Source of the DNA: CAZNER01 sp964572065
GTDB lineage: Bacteria; Patescibacteriota; Dojkabacteria; JAHIVN01
DNA length: 11,617 nt
Reading direction: 5' to 3'
NCBI GenBank assembly: GCA_964572065.1
Contig: CAZNER010000063.1
Coordinates: forward strand, 1 to 11,617
Within the stretch, counting starts at the first letter, position 1; each line of letters opens with the position of its first letter. Below the pieces are notes generated by a model. That model searched no databases. It saw nothing but the letters and a program-made list of their open reading frames with translations, and was not told where the DNA came from. Shown here one piece after another: positions 1-6,373 of this stretch. Made by a program: the position numbers and the translations under genes.

Positions 1-141
1 GTATTAGAGTTTAGAGATAAAGCTTTTACTCAATACTTTCAAAATCGCAAGTATTTAGATACTATTTTTAATAAGTTTGGTAAAAATACTTTGGATGAAA
101 TAATAAAAATGAGTTCTATAAGGTTAGAAAGGAATTTGTGA
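1..141 (+). CDS. Radical SAM protein (probable B12-binding type), C-terminal 46 residues only
   Basis: The window opens inside a reading frame that runs from base 1 to a TGA at 139-141. The visible tail starts VLEFRDKAFTQYF, continues with a KYLDTIFNKFG segment and ends in a basic IRLERNL. This pattern (FRD-x-AF-x-x-YF, then a Tyr-Leu-x-x-I segment and a short basic amphipathic end) is what I recall at the C-terminus of B12-binding radical SAM proteins of the BchE/P-methylase type, which are common in surface-glycan and secondary-metabolite loci. The cobalamin domain and the CxxxCxxC cluster motif would lie upstream and cannot be seen, so substrate and reaction are unknown. The frame itself is secure. 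The family call rests on a short tail and is moderate. The gene runs in the same direction as 282-617 but is separated from it by 140 bp. Confidence 0.55.
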   Translation, partial: VLEFRDKAFTQYFQNRKYLDTIFNKFGKNTLDEIIKMSSIRLERNL

Positions 142-281
142 AATGAAGTTGTATCCTTATAATTCTGACTGAAATAAAAAAATTTTATTAGGAAACAAAT
201 CTATTTTTTGTAAAATTTTGATTTATTTTGTTATATTTTTCAATTTTTTAATTCTTCTTTTTTATATTTATTCGAGATACT

Positions 282-617
282 ATGAAATTTAAGCTAAGAA
301 AAGTGTTTAATTTAATTACTAATTTGATAATAGTATTCCTATATACTTTCCCATTTCTACATTTATTACATTTTAAATTAAACTTTTTTTCTTGGAGTGA
401 TTCTAAGATTGAATCTTTATCATATTTTAAATTTCATTTTTTTAGTAATTATATTTGGTATTTTTTAATTACCATGTTTATAATTTTATTAGTCATTTTT
501 ATTTCCTTATTTTTTCATATATTCAATGATAAAGACATGAAATTTAAATTTCTTCTCCTTTTTTTCATTTATATGTTTTATTTTCTATTTTGGTGGATAT
601 TAAAAGAAAATTATTAG
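282..617 (+). CDS. Hypothetical small Phe-rich membrane protein (doubtful gene)
   Basis: This is an ATG-to-TAG frame of 111 codons. The product is extremely hydrophobic, with 25 Phe in 111 residues. Three membrane segments can be drawn at about residues 9-30, 57-81 and 88-107, separated by short charged or polar stretches (WSDSKIES at 38-45, NDKDMK at 82-87). I recognise no family. There is no Shine-Dalgarno sequence before the ATG, and the frame lies in a T-rich stretch where long Phe/Leu/Ile frames can arise by chance. In favour of a real gene are the alternation of hydrophobic and charged segments and the fact that the stop meets the convergent amidase stop almost exactly (overlap 614-617). 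If it is not a gene, 142-613 is a 472-bp AT-rich non-coding stretch in which I see nothing else convincing. Confidence 0.35.
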   Translation: MKFKLRKVFNLITNLIIVFLYTFPFLHLLHFKLNFFSWSDSKIESLSYFKFHFFSNYIWYFLITMFIILLVIFISLFFHIFNDKDMKFKFLLLFFIYMFYFLFWWILKENY

Positions 618-2137
618 TGGATTTCCCCCATGTGATTCAGACCAACATAATCTACATTATTATACATACTAAATATAGTGTATAAACTTTTTATTCTCTC
701 ATTTACATCTTCATACGGAGTGCTTGAGCTTGTTATATTTAGAGTTACTACATTATCAAGAGTAGTATAACTTTCTATTCCGCTCCATGAAGGAATTGAT
801 ATATTAGATGATTGATTAAATATTAAAATCAGTTTATCAGATTCGAAATTACCGTTGTCAACATTTTGATTTACCTTTTGAACAATGGATTTTAATTGTG
901 AGAAATTACTGTTTTTATAAGAATTAGCATTTGATGTAATCAAAGGCAGAATACTGTAAAAAGCATTACCTGGACACGCAGTTGACATAAAGTCTCTATG
1001 TCCATAAACAGTTGAATGCCAGGCAGGTGTAAAGTTATAAAAAGCTGATTTTTCAGCGATTAATCTTTTAAGGGCGTCTTGAGCAGCAGAAGTTGGAGCT
1101 ATATCTGTAAATGTTCCAATAATTGATATTCCGATGCTGTTTGCATTCGCTGAACCTGCATGATAGCCTTTTGCTTCATCACCTCCAAGTTTTCCTTCGT
1201 AAATATTTCCATATTGATCTATTAGATAGTTATAGCCAATATCTCCCCATCCGCATGAGTAAGCATGGTAATTATAGATAGCTCTCATCCAATAAGTTGG
1301 ATCTTGATAATTAGCAGTAGCAGTATGGTGTATTACTATTTTGTTTACTTTGTAGTAGACAGGATCCCATGTAAGGCGGTTTGGATTGTTAATATCCGGA
1401 TCACCTGACCATTGTTCTCTTGGAATTATTCCAAGGCTTGAGTACTTTGCTCCTGAGCTGTGATAAGCTGTTGTACTAATTGATCCAACTGTACCCTTCT
1501 CTCCTGTTATAAAATCAATTTCTAAATTACTAACTGGATTTAATGTCTGGATAAATAGATATTTATTATTTTCAAGTGATATTAGATCTGAAACAAGGGT
1601 GTCAGCCATATTTGGATCTATCTCATCGCTTATCTCAATTTTTTGAAGTTCAGGTATGCTTTTTTGATTGGATATTCCATATTTGAAATCACCACTAGTC
1701 CATCTAAAAGCAGCTAATTCATTCTCATAATTTGAGATATCAATTATTTCAATGGAATTATCTCCTCTTGGTAATACATTTATTCTTCTAATGGTTCCAG
1801 TGTTTGTATCTCTATAAAAAACCTGATTTATATTTGCATTTTGTATTTCATTTTGTGAAGTTCTATCTAAACTTTCTTGATTAGTATTTTCATTACCTCT
1901 TAATTGCCTTAATATAGAAGGTAAATTAGATAAGGTTTGAGGTGCAGAAACCCCAAGTACTTCTTTCTTGTTACGGTTTTCTATTTCAGGAGTATAGCTA
2001 TTGTTTGTATTATTTTTATTATCAGTAGTATAATTCTCTGCATCGTTATTGATGAATAACAGCAGGTAAATTAATAGGAAAGATGATAGAATTATTGTAG
2101 CGATATATTTTTTCTTTGACTTTTTAATGTTTGTCAA
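614..2137 (-). CDS. N-acetylmuramoyl-L-alanine amidase, PGRP/amidase_2 family, membrane-anchored or secreted
   Basis: Predicted zinc amidase that cuts the bond between N-acetylmuramic acid and the stem peptide of peptidoglycan. Layout of the 507 residues: basic N-terminus and one hydrophobic helix at about 11-29 (signal peptide or anchor), an Asn/Thr-rich linker to about 100, an unrecognised region at about 105-215, the amidase domain at about 235-400, and a further unrecognised region of about 100 residues. Visible catalytic features are IVIHHTA (H270 as first zinc ligand), DIGYNYLI (Y302), YGHRD (H380) and TACPG (C388). T386 sits where amidase-active PGRPs usually carry Thr. The H380-to-C388 spacing matches T7 lysozyme H122-C130, so the active site looks complete. 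The start is TTG: an in-frame TGA lies seven codons upstream and the next in-frame Met is near residue 177, past the hydrophobic helix. No Shine-Dalgarno is seen. It is transcribed away from the subtilase. Possible jobs are wall remodelling, release, or attack on neighbouring cells. Confidence 0.9.
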   Translation of the reverse strand: MTNIKKSKKKYIATIILSSFLLIYLLLFINNDAENYTTDNKNNTNNSYTPEIENRNKKEVLGVSAPQTLSNLPSILRQLRGNENTNQESLDRTSQNEIQNANINQVFYRDTNTGTIRRINVLPRGDNSIEIIDISNYENELAAFRWTSGDFKYGISNQKSIPELQKIEISDEIDPNMADTLVSDLISLENNKYLFIQTLNPVSNLEIDFITGEKGTVGSISTTAYHSSGAKYSSLGIIPREQWSGDPDINNPNRLTWDPVYYKVNKIVIHHTATANYQDPTYWMRAIYNYHAYSCGWGDIGYNYLIDQYGNIYEGKLGGDEAKGYHAGSANANSIGISIIGTFTDIAPTSAAQDALKRLIAEKSAFYNFTPAWHSTVYGHRDFMSTACPGNAFYSILPLITSNANSYKNSNFSQLKSIVQKVNQNVDNGNFESDKLILIFNQSSNISIPSWSGIESYTTLDNVVTLNITSSSTPYEDVNERIKSLYTIFSMYNNVDYVGLNHMGEIH

Positions 2138-2154
2138 GTTTAGAGTTAGAATGT

Positions 2155-2160
2155 ATCATA
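2155..2160 (-). promoter_or_regulatory. Possible -10 box for the amidase gene
   Basis: Read on the minus strand this is TATGAT, one mismatch from the sigma-70 -10 consensus. A start point about 7 bases on would lie only about 11 bases before the TTG codon, in keeping with the absent Shine-Dalgarno and a near-leaderless message. A -35 box is weak (TTTATG-like about 18 bp upstream). AT-rich DNA produces such hexamers by chance, so this is tentative. Confidence 0.3.
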
Positions 2161-2173
2161 TTAACATTAATAT
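2158..2173. promoter_or_regulatory. Dyad between divergent promoters, possible operator
   Basis: ATATTAA-CA-TTAATAT is a perfect 7-bp inverted repeat with a 2-bp centre. It lies midway in the 55-bp gap between amidase and subtilase, and its ends overlap both putative -10 boxes. A dimeric regulator bound here could control both genes at once. The arms are pure A/T, so chance occurrence is a serious alternative. Confidence 0.3.
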
Positions 2174-2176
2174 AAT
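2171..2176 (+). promoter_or_regulatory. Possible -10 box for the subtilase gene
   Basis: An exact TATAAT, 16 bases before the subtilase ATG. A start point near 2183 would give a leader of only about 10 bases with no Shine-Dalgarno. The -35 is poor (TTAGAA with 19 bp spacing). It faces the opposite -10 box across the dyad at 2158-2173. Confidence 0.4.
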
Positions 2177-2192
2177 AGCATAAAATAAAAAA

Positions 2193-4214
2193 ATGCTAAA
2201 ACGATTTAAATTGAAATTTCTAGTAATAATTATACTATCGATAATTTTATTCTGTTCTTCAGTTATTTATGTATCAAATAATAAAGTTTCAGCTGCAAAA
2301 AGGAATATCGAGCAGAAGCTTAAAGGAGACTATCACCCTGCCAGAATAATGGTTAAGTTCAAAAAAGGTGTAGCTGATGAAGAAATATTAAACAAATCAA
2401 AGAAATATACTTCTAAAGAACAAAATTTCTATAAACCTAAGATGGGAGGACAGATAGTTCAGAGTGTATATTTAAATGGAGAGGTAAATATAGATAAGAA
2501 TGTGCTGGATGATGAAGAAAAAATGGAAGAAATGAGGCTTGAGTATAAGGATGAGTTAGAGGATTTAATGCTTAAATATGAGTTTGATCCAGATGTTGAG
2601 TCAGTTGATGTTGTTCATATGGGGAGAGTTATGTATAGTGATGCGGGAGATGGAACTTATTCAGATGATTTTGATTCTACTCCTGATTATTCAGAAGGTA
2701 AACATTGGTATTATGACAAGATTAATCTGCCTGAAGTATGGGATGATCAGGAGTGTGCAACTGGAGGTGAGTTATGCGGAGGTGATTCAGATGTTATAGT
2801 TGCTGTTTTAGATACAGGAGTAGCTTATGAGACATACTCTACAGGAACTTACGAATGGGGAGGGTATAATTATGATATAGATTATGATGTAGCTGATGAG
2901 CTTAATGGTATCAATTTATATACAAATTCATCTGATCCATATGGGAGCGGTGATCAGGATGGGAATGGAATATGTGATGACTATAATGGGGTAGATATGG
3001 AGATGTGGGTTGAGAATAATACAACTGGAGATACATGGGATTGTTCATCCAGTGATGATACTAAAAAAGAGGGACATGCAAATGATGACTACGGTCACGG
3101 TACTTATGTTACTGGGATAATTTCTTCATTAACGGATAATTCTGCTAATAGTATTGGTATAGCAAATAATGTTTCTATTATGCCTATAAAGTTAAATATT
3201 CCTTTTACAGGATTTGTATATGAAGATTCGTTTTATTATTCTGTAATGTATGCTGTTGATAATGGCGCTGATGTTATAAATGCAAGTCTTGGATGGGAAG
3301 ATGATTCTACTGGTTATTTGAAAGCTGCAGTAGATTATGCAGAAGCTGCTGGTGTAACTATGGTTATATCATCTGGTAACAGTTTTTACGGCTACTCTAC
3401 TCCAATGTGTTATCCGGCTCAATATGATGATTCAAATGTTATAGCAGTTGGTGCTGTTAATTCTGATAATAGCAGATCTAGTTATTCTCAGTATGGCAGT
3501 AATTTGGATATAGTTGCTCCTGTTGGTGAAGGAACAGCTGGTGACGGGAATCATGATGCTACTTGGCAGCAGACTTTAGGATGCGCATGGAGCTGTAGCA
3601 GTTCTTCTGATTTTACAACATTTCAGATGGATTATGGATCCGGTACTTCATTTGCAGCACCGCAGGTAGCTGCTGGAGCAGCGTTGGTGAAAAGCAGGAG
3701 TTCAGATTTAGATGCATTGGAGATCAGGAATACAATTGTTGGTACAGCAACAGATATCGGTTCAGGTGGAAGAGATGATTATACTGGTTATGGTATTTTG
3801 GACTTAGAAGAATTATGGAATAATATTTGGTCAAGTTGGGAATATACAGGTGGAACAACAGATAGGGATGTAAATATGATGGTGTATAATNNNNNNNNNN
3901 NNNNNNNNNNNNNNNNNNNNNNNNNNNNNNNNNNNNNNNNNNNNNNNNNNNNNNNNNNNNNNNNNNNNNNNNNNNNNNNNNNNNNNNNNNCGGGATCAGG
4001 AGACAGGTTGTATCAAGCAGTAAAAGGGATGAGTAATCGTATATACACAAGGTACACAACAGATGGAGAGACATGGAGCGATTGGGAATATACAGGTGGA
4101 ACAACAGATAGGGATGTAAATATGATGGTGTATAATCCGGGATCAGGAGACAGGTTGTATCAAGCAGTAAAAGGGATGAGTAATCGTATATATACAAGAA
4201 ATAAAATAGAATGA
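2193..4214 (+). CDS. Secreted S8 subtilisin-like serine protease with C-terminal tandem repeats (contains assembly gap)
   Basis: Predicted exported endopeptidase. A signal sequence covers about 1-35 (hydrophobic 9-27, possible cut after VSA at 32-34). A prodomain-like region follows (ARIMVKFKKGV at 50-60, then an acidic helical stretch to about 140). The catalytic domain spans about 165-540. The triad is complete: D207 in AVLDTGV, H302 in DYGHGTYVTG and S486 in GSGTSFAAPQ, with oxyanion N396 in SSGNS. An insertion between D and H holds an Asp-rich DQDGNGICDD segment (254-263), probably calcium-binding. Six or more Cys in the catalytic half could form disulfides. After a short linker come 49-residue repeats (WEYTGGTTDRDVNMMVYN, then NPGSGDRLYQAVKGMSNR). 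A run of 100 N at 3891-3990 lies inside the repeats, so the length shown (673) is not the true length. The frame is consistent on both sides of the gap. No cell-wall sorting signal follows the last repeat. The protease call is very secure. The substrate is unknown; its own surface proteins or those of another cell are both possible. Confidence 0.93.
   Translation: MLKRFKLKFLVIIILSIILFCSSVIYVSNNKVSAAKRNIEQKLKGDYHPARIMVKFKKGVADEEILNKSKKYTSKEQNFYKPKMGGQIVQSVYLNGEVNIDKNVLDDEEKMEEMRLEYKDELEDLMLKYEFDPDVESVDVVHMGRVMYSDAGDGTYSDDFDSTPDYSEGKHWYYDKINLPEVWDDQECATGGELCGGDSDVIVAVLDTGVAYETYSTGTYEWGGYNYDIDYDVADELNGINLYTNSSDPYGSGDQDGNGICDDYNGVDMEMWVENNTTGDTWDCSSSDDTKKEGHANDDYGHGTYVTGIISSLTDNSANSIGIANNVSIMPIKLNIPFTGFVYEDSFYYSVMYAVDNGADVINASLGWEDDSTGYLKAAVDYAEAAGVTMVISSGNSFYGYSTPMCYPAQYDDSNVIAVGAVNSDNSRSSYSQYGSNLDIVAPVGEGTAGDGNHDATWQQTLGCAWSCSSSSDFTTFQMDYGSGTSFAAPQVAAGAALVKSRSSDLDALEIRNTIVGTATDIGSGGRDDYTGYGILDLEELWNNIWSSWEYTGGTTDRDVNMMVYNXXXXXXXXXXXXXXXXXXXXXXXXXXXXXXXXXXGSGDRLYQAVKGMSNRIYTRYTTDGETWSDWEYTGGTTDRDVNMMVYNPGSGDRLYQAVKGMSNRIYTRNKIE
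3837..4214 (+). repeat. 147-bp in-frame tandem repeats encoding putative beta-propeller blades
   Basis: The period is exactly 147 bp (49 codons): the run after the gap at 3991 recurs at 4138. Over 55 bases these two copies are identical before the first mismatch. The 54 bases at 3837-3890 are identical to 4083-4136. At least two full-register copies plus a partial are visible, and the last is cut short by the stop codon. Each unit has the pattern W-x-x-W-E-x-x-GG, a hydrophobic MMVYN strand, a Gly-rich turn, RLYQAVKGMSNRIYTR and TTDGETW. This resembles the blades of PLL-like lectin or sialidase-type beta-propellers. The fold call is inference from pattern. Confidence 0.85.
3891..3990. other. 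Assembly gap of 100 N inside the repeat array
   Basis: Exactly 100 N, the usual placeholder for a gap of unknown size. The left flank ends at the AAT codon before the repeat's CCG, and the right flank resumes at the second base of that CCG. In repeat register the missing length should therefore be 1 + 147k bases, which 100 does not satisfy. The array was probably collapsed or broken by the assembler. Confidence 0.95.
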
Positions 4215-4253
4215 AATTAGAAAAAGTGTTTATATTAATATATTAGTTTTTTT

Positions 4254-4259
4254 AAGAGG
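4254..4259 (+). promoter_or_regulatory. Ribosome binding site supporting the GTG start at 4265
   Basis: AAGAGG lies 5 bases before GTG at 4265. No ATG is available near the N-terminus of this glycosyltransferase, so this site decides the start. It is one of only two clear Shine-Dalgarno sequences I see in the window. Confidence 0.65.
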
Positions 4260-4264
4260 TAATT

Positions 4265-5218
4265 GTGAATGAAGATTTTTCTATATCAATAGTGGTACCA
4301 GTGAGAAACGAAGAAAATAGTTTAAAAGAATTACATCAGAGATTAAAGAGAGTTTGTGATGGTTTAGATAAGCCATATGAAATAATATATGTTGAAAACG
4401 GCTCAACTGATAATTCTTTAGGAATTTTAAAAAGTTTAAAAGGAGCAAAAATTATTTCATTAAGAGTCCCTGATGGAATAAAAAAGTCTACCCAAACTAT
4501 TGCCCTTAATACTGGAATAAAGAATGCAAAGGGTGATGTCATAGTAACTATTGATTCAGATCTTCAGAATCCTCCAGAAGAAATACCCAAGTTGCTGAAA
4601 AAAATTGATGAAGGATATGATGTTGTTTCCGGGTGGAGAAAAAAGAGAAAGGATAATTTTTTTATCAGGAATCTATCAAAATTTGGTTCAACACTTAGAA
4701 AGATGGTTATAAATCCTGGTGTTCATGATCTGGGATGTACATTAAAAGCATATAGACGAGAATGCTTTGAAGGAATCGATCTATATGGAGAAATGCATAG
4801 ATATATAGTAGCTATTCTGAGATGGAAGGGATTTAGGATAACTGAAGTAGTTGTAGATCATAAGGAAAGAAAAAATGGGAAGACGAAATATAATTGGACT
4901 AAAATATTTAGAGGGTTTGTTGATATGTGGCTAATCTGGTTCTTAAAAAAATACTCTGACAGACCTCTCCACCTTTTTGGAATAGGTGGGTGCTTCTTTG
5001 GTATATTTGGAACATTTATACTTATATTACTAGGTATTTTTAGACTATTTAAGTTGATATCTTTGTCAAATTCAATATGGCCTCTTATTGCTGTACTTAT
5101 GATAATTGTTGGAGTTCAATTTTTTATATTCGGAATAATATTGGATATGCTGATTAAAAATTACTATGCTTTAGGTAAAGAGAAAAGTTACAGTATAAAA
5201 GAAATAGTTGAAACTTAG
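4265..5218 (+). CDS. Polyprenyl-phosphate glycosyltransferase, family 2 (DPM1/GtrB-like)
   Basis: Predicted to move a sugar from a nucleotide donor to undecaprenyl phosphate on the inner face of the membrane, giving a lipid-linked sugar for later transfer. The GT-A domain (about 5-215) shows SISIVVPVRNEE at 6-17, the metal-binding DSD (97-99) within TIDSDLQNPPEEIP, an LGCTLKAYRR segment at 156-165 and the ERKNGKTKYNW motif at 201-211 that is typical of this subfamily. Two membrane helices follow at about 238-258 and 271-293, as in GtrB-like proteins. One oddity is that the usual D-D/N-D-G-S motif reads VENGSTD (43-49), with E44 and N45 in place of Asp residues. The start is GTG with a good Shine-Dalgarno. 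It is the first gene of the plus-strand glycosyltransferase run, 50 bp after the subtilase and 15 bp before the next gene. The sugar cannot be told from sequence. Confidence 0.88.
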   Translation: MNEDFSISIVVPVRNEENSLKELHQRLKRVCDGLDKPYEIIYVENGSTDNSLGILKSLKGAKIISLRVPDGIKKSTQTIALNTGIKNAKGDVIVTIDSDLQNPPEEIPKLLKKIDEGYDVVSGWRKKRKDNFFIRNLSKFGSTLRKMVINPGVHDLGCTLKAYRRECFEGIDLYGEMHRYIVAILRWKGFRITEVVVDHKERKNGKTKYNWTKIFRGFVDMWLIWFLKKYSDRPLHLFGIGGCFFGIFGTFILILLGIFRLFKLISLSNSIWPLIAVLMIIVGVQFFIFGIILDMLIKNYYALGKEKSYSIKEIVET

Positions 5219-5233
5219 ATATTAATTTTACCA

Positions 5234-6373
5234 ATGAGAATTTTATTTTATGGATATGAGTACCCACCATTAGGTGGAGGTGCTGGAAGAGCAATAAAAA
5301 ACCTATTTGAGTATTTTAGCAAGGAGAAAGATATTACTATCGATTTTATTACTACATCTTTAAATAATAAATGGGAGGTAGAAAAAAAATATAAAAATAT
5401 TACGTTTTATAAAATTCCCGTAGGTTCGAAAAAGAATAAGAATAACTATCATAAGCAGTCCCCAAAAGATATGGTACTCTACTCTATTAATGCCTTTTTG
5501 CTTACTTGGAAATTAATTTTAAAAAATAAATATAATTTTTCACATTTTTTTGGATTCCCCGGCGGTTTAGTTTCATTTCTTTTTAGGTGGCGTATGCCTT
5601 ATATAATCTCTCTTCGTGGAGTTGATGTACCGGGATATAATGATAGATTTAAGAAATATTATATATTTTACAAGCCTTTATCTAAAATTATTTGGCATTA
5701 TGCAAAATATGTTACTGCAAATAGTAAGGGTTTAAGTGATTTAGCTCATAAAACTTATCCAAATCTAGACATCAAGATTATTCCAAATGGAATTGATACA
5801 AAGAAATGGAGAGCTGTGCCTGAAGATAATAAGTATAAGATTTTTTCTATCACAGCTGGAGGAACTTTGATAAATAAGAAAAAAGGACATGAATATTTAG
5901 TAAATGCTTTTGCTCTGCTTCATAAAAAGTATAAAGATACAAGGTTGGTTTTAATGGGAGATGGTAAGTGCAAAAAAGAAATTGAAAGTTTAGTTGATAA
6001 GTTGGGAATATCAGATGTTGTAGAATTTACAGGTTTTATGCAAAATGAAGAGATTGCTGAGATATTACCGAAATTTCATGTGTTTTGTCTTCCTTCTCTT
6101 TCTGAAAGTATGTCAAATGCTTCTCTTGAAGCTCTTGCATGCGGGTTGCCGTTAATTATCACTAAACATGGTGCAAGTGATTTGATTCTAAAAGAAAATG
6201 GATATATAGTTCCTTTTCGAGATTATAATCAAATCTATGAGAAGATGAGGATTTTATATAAAAATAAAGAATTAAGAGGGAAACTTGGCTTAAAAAGTAG
6301 AAGAATAGCAGAAGGTTTGGGTTGGAGAACTATTATGAAGAAATATTTAGAATTATATCGAGATATTAAATGA
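5234..6373 (+). CDS. Glycosyltransferase family 4 (GT-B fold)
   Basis: Predicted cytoplasmic retaining glycosyltransferase that adds a sugar from a nucleotide donor to a growing lipid-linked glycan. The N-terminal acceptor domain begins MRILFYGYEYPP followed by a Gly-rich loop LGGGAGRA (13-20), as in PimA/WecG-like GT4 enzymes. The C-terminal donor domain has AGGTLINKKKGHEYL (208-222), LVLMGDG (238-244), VVEFTGF (262-268) and the EX7E motif E291/E299 within PSLSESMSNASLEALACG. The length of 379 is normal for GT4. It starts 15 bp after the previous stop without a clear Shine-Dalgarno, and its TGA overlaps the next ATG, so it is very likely cotranscribed and translationally coupled with 6370-7473. 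Donor and acceptor are unknown. Confidence 0.9.
   Translation: MRILFYGYEYPPLGGGAGRAIKNLFEYFSKEKDITIDFITTSLNNKWEVEKKYKNITFYKIPVGSKKNKNNYHKQSPKDMVLYSINAFLLTWKLILKNKYNFSHFFGFPGGLVSFLFRWRMPYIISLRGVDVPGYNDRFKKYYIFYKPLSKIIWHYAKYVTANSKGLSDLAHKTYPNLDIKIIPNGIDTKKWRAVPEDNKYKIFSITAGGTLINKKKGHEYLVNAFALLHKKYKDTRLVLMGDGKCKKEIESLVDKLGISDVVEFTGFMQNEEIAEILPKFHVFCLPSLSESMSNASLEALACGLPLIITKHGASDLILKENGYIVPFRDYNQIYEKMRILYKNKELRGKLGLKSRRIAEGLGWRTIMKKYLELYRDIK

Noticed and set aside
179..219. Inverted repeat AAAATTTTA / TAAAATTTT after the radical SAM gene, as a terminator
   Set aside because: The arms are pure A/T with a 23-base loop and no GC stem, and no clean T-tract follows. In DNA this AT-rich it is expected by chance.
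2132..2137. TTGACA at the start of the amidase gene read as a -35 box
   Set aside because: It coincides with the TTG start and Thr codons of the amidase, and no -10 hexamer lies 16-18 bp downstream; the nearest TATATC is about 24 bp away.
3724..4197. Long open frame antisense to the subtilase repeat region
   Set aside because: It crosses the N gap and exists because the repeats lack stops in that frame. Its product is a repetitive low-complexity shadow of the sense repeats, while the sense strand encodes a clear S8 protease.
3837..4214. CRISPR-like array
   Set aside because: The repeat unit is 147 bp, contiguous, in frame and without spacers. It is a protein-coding tandem repeat.
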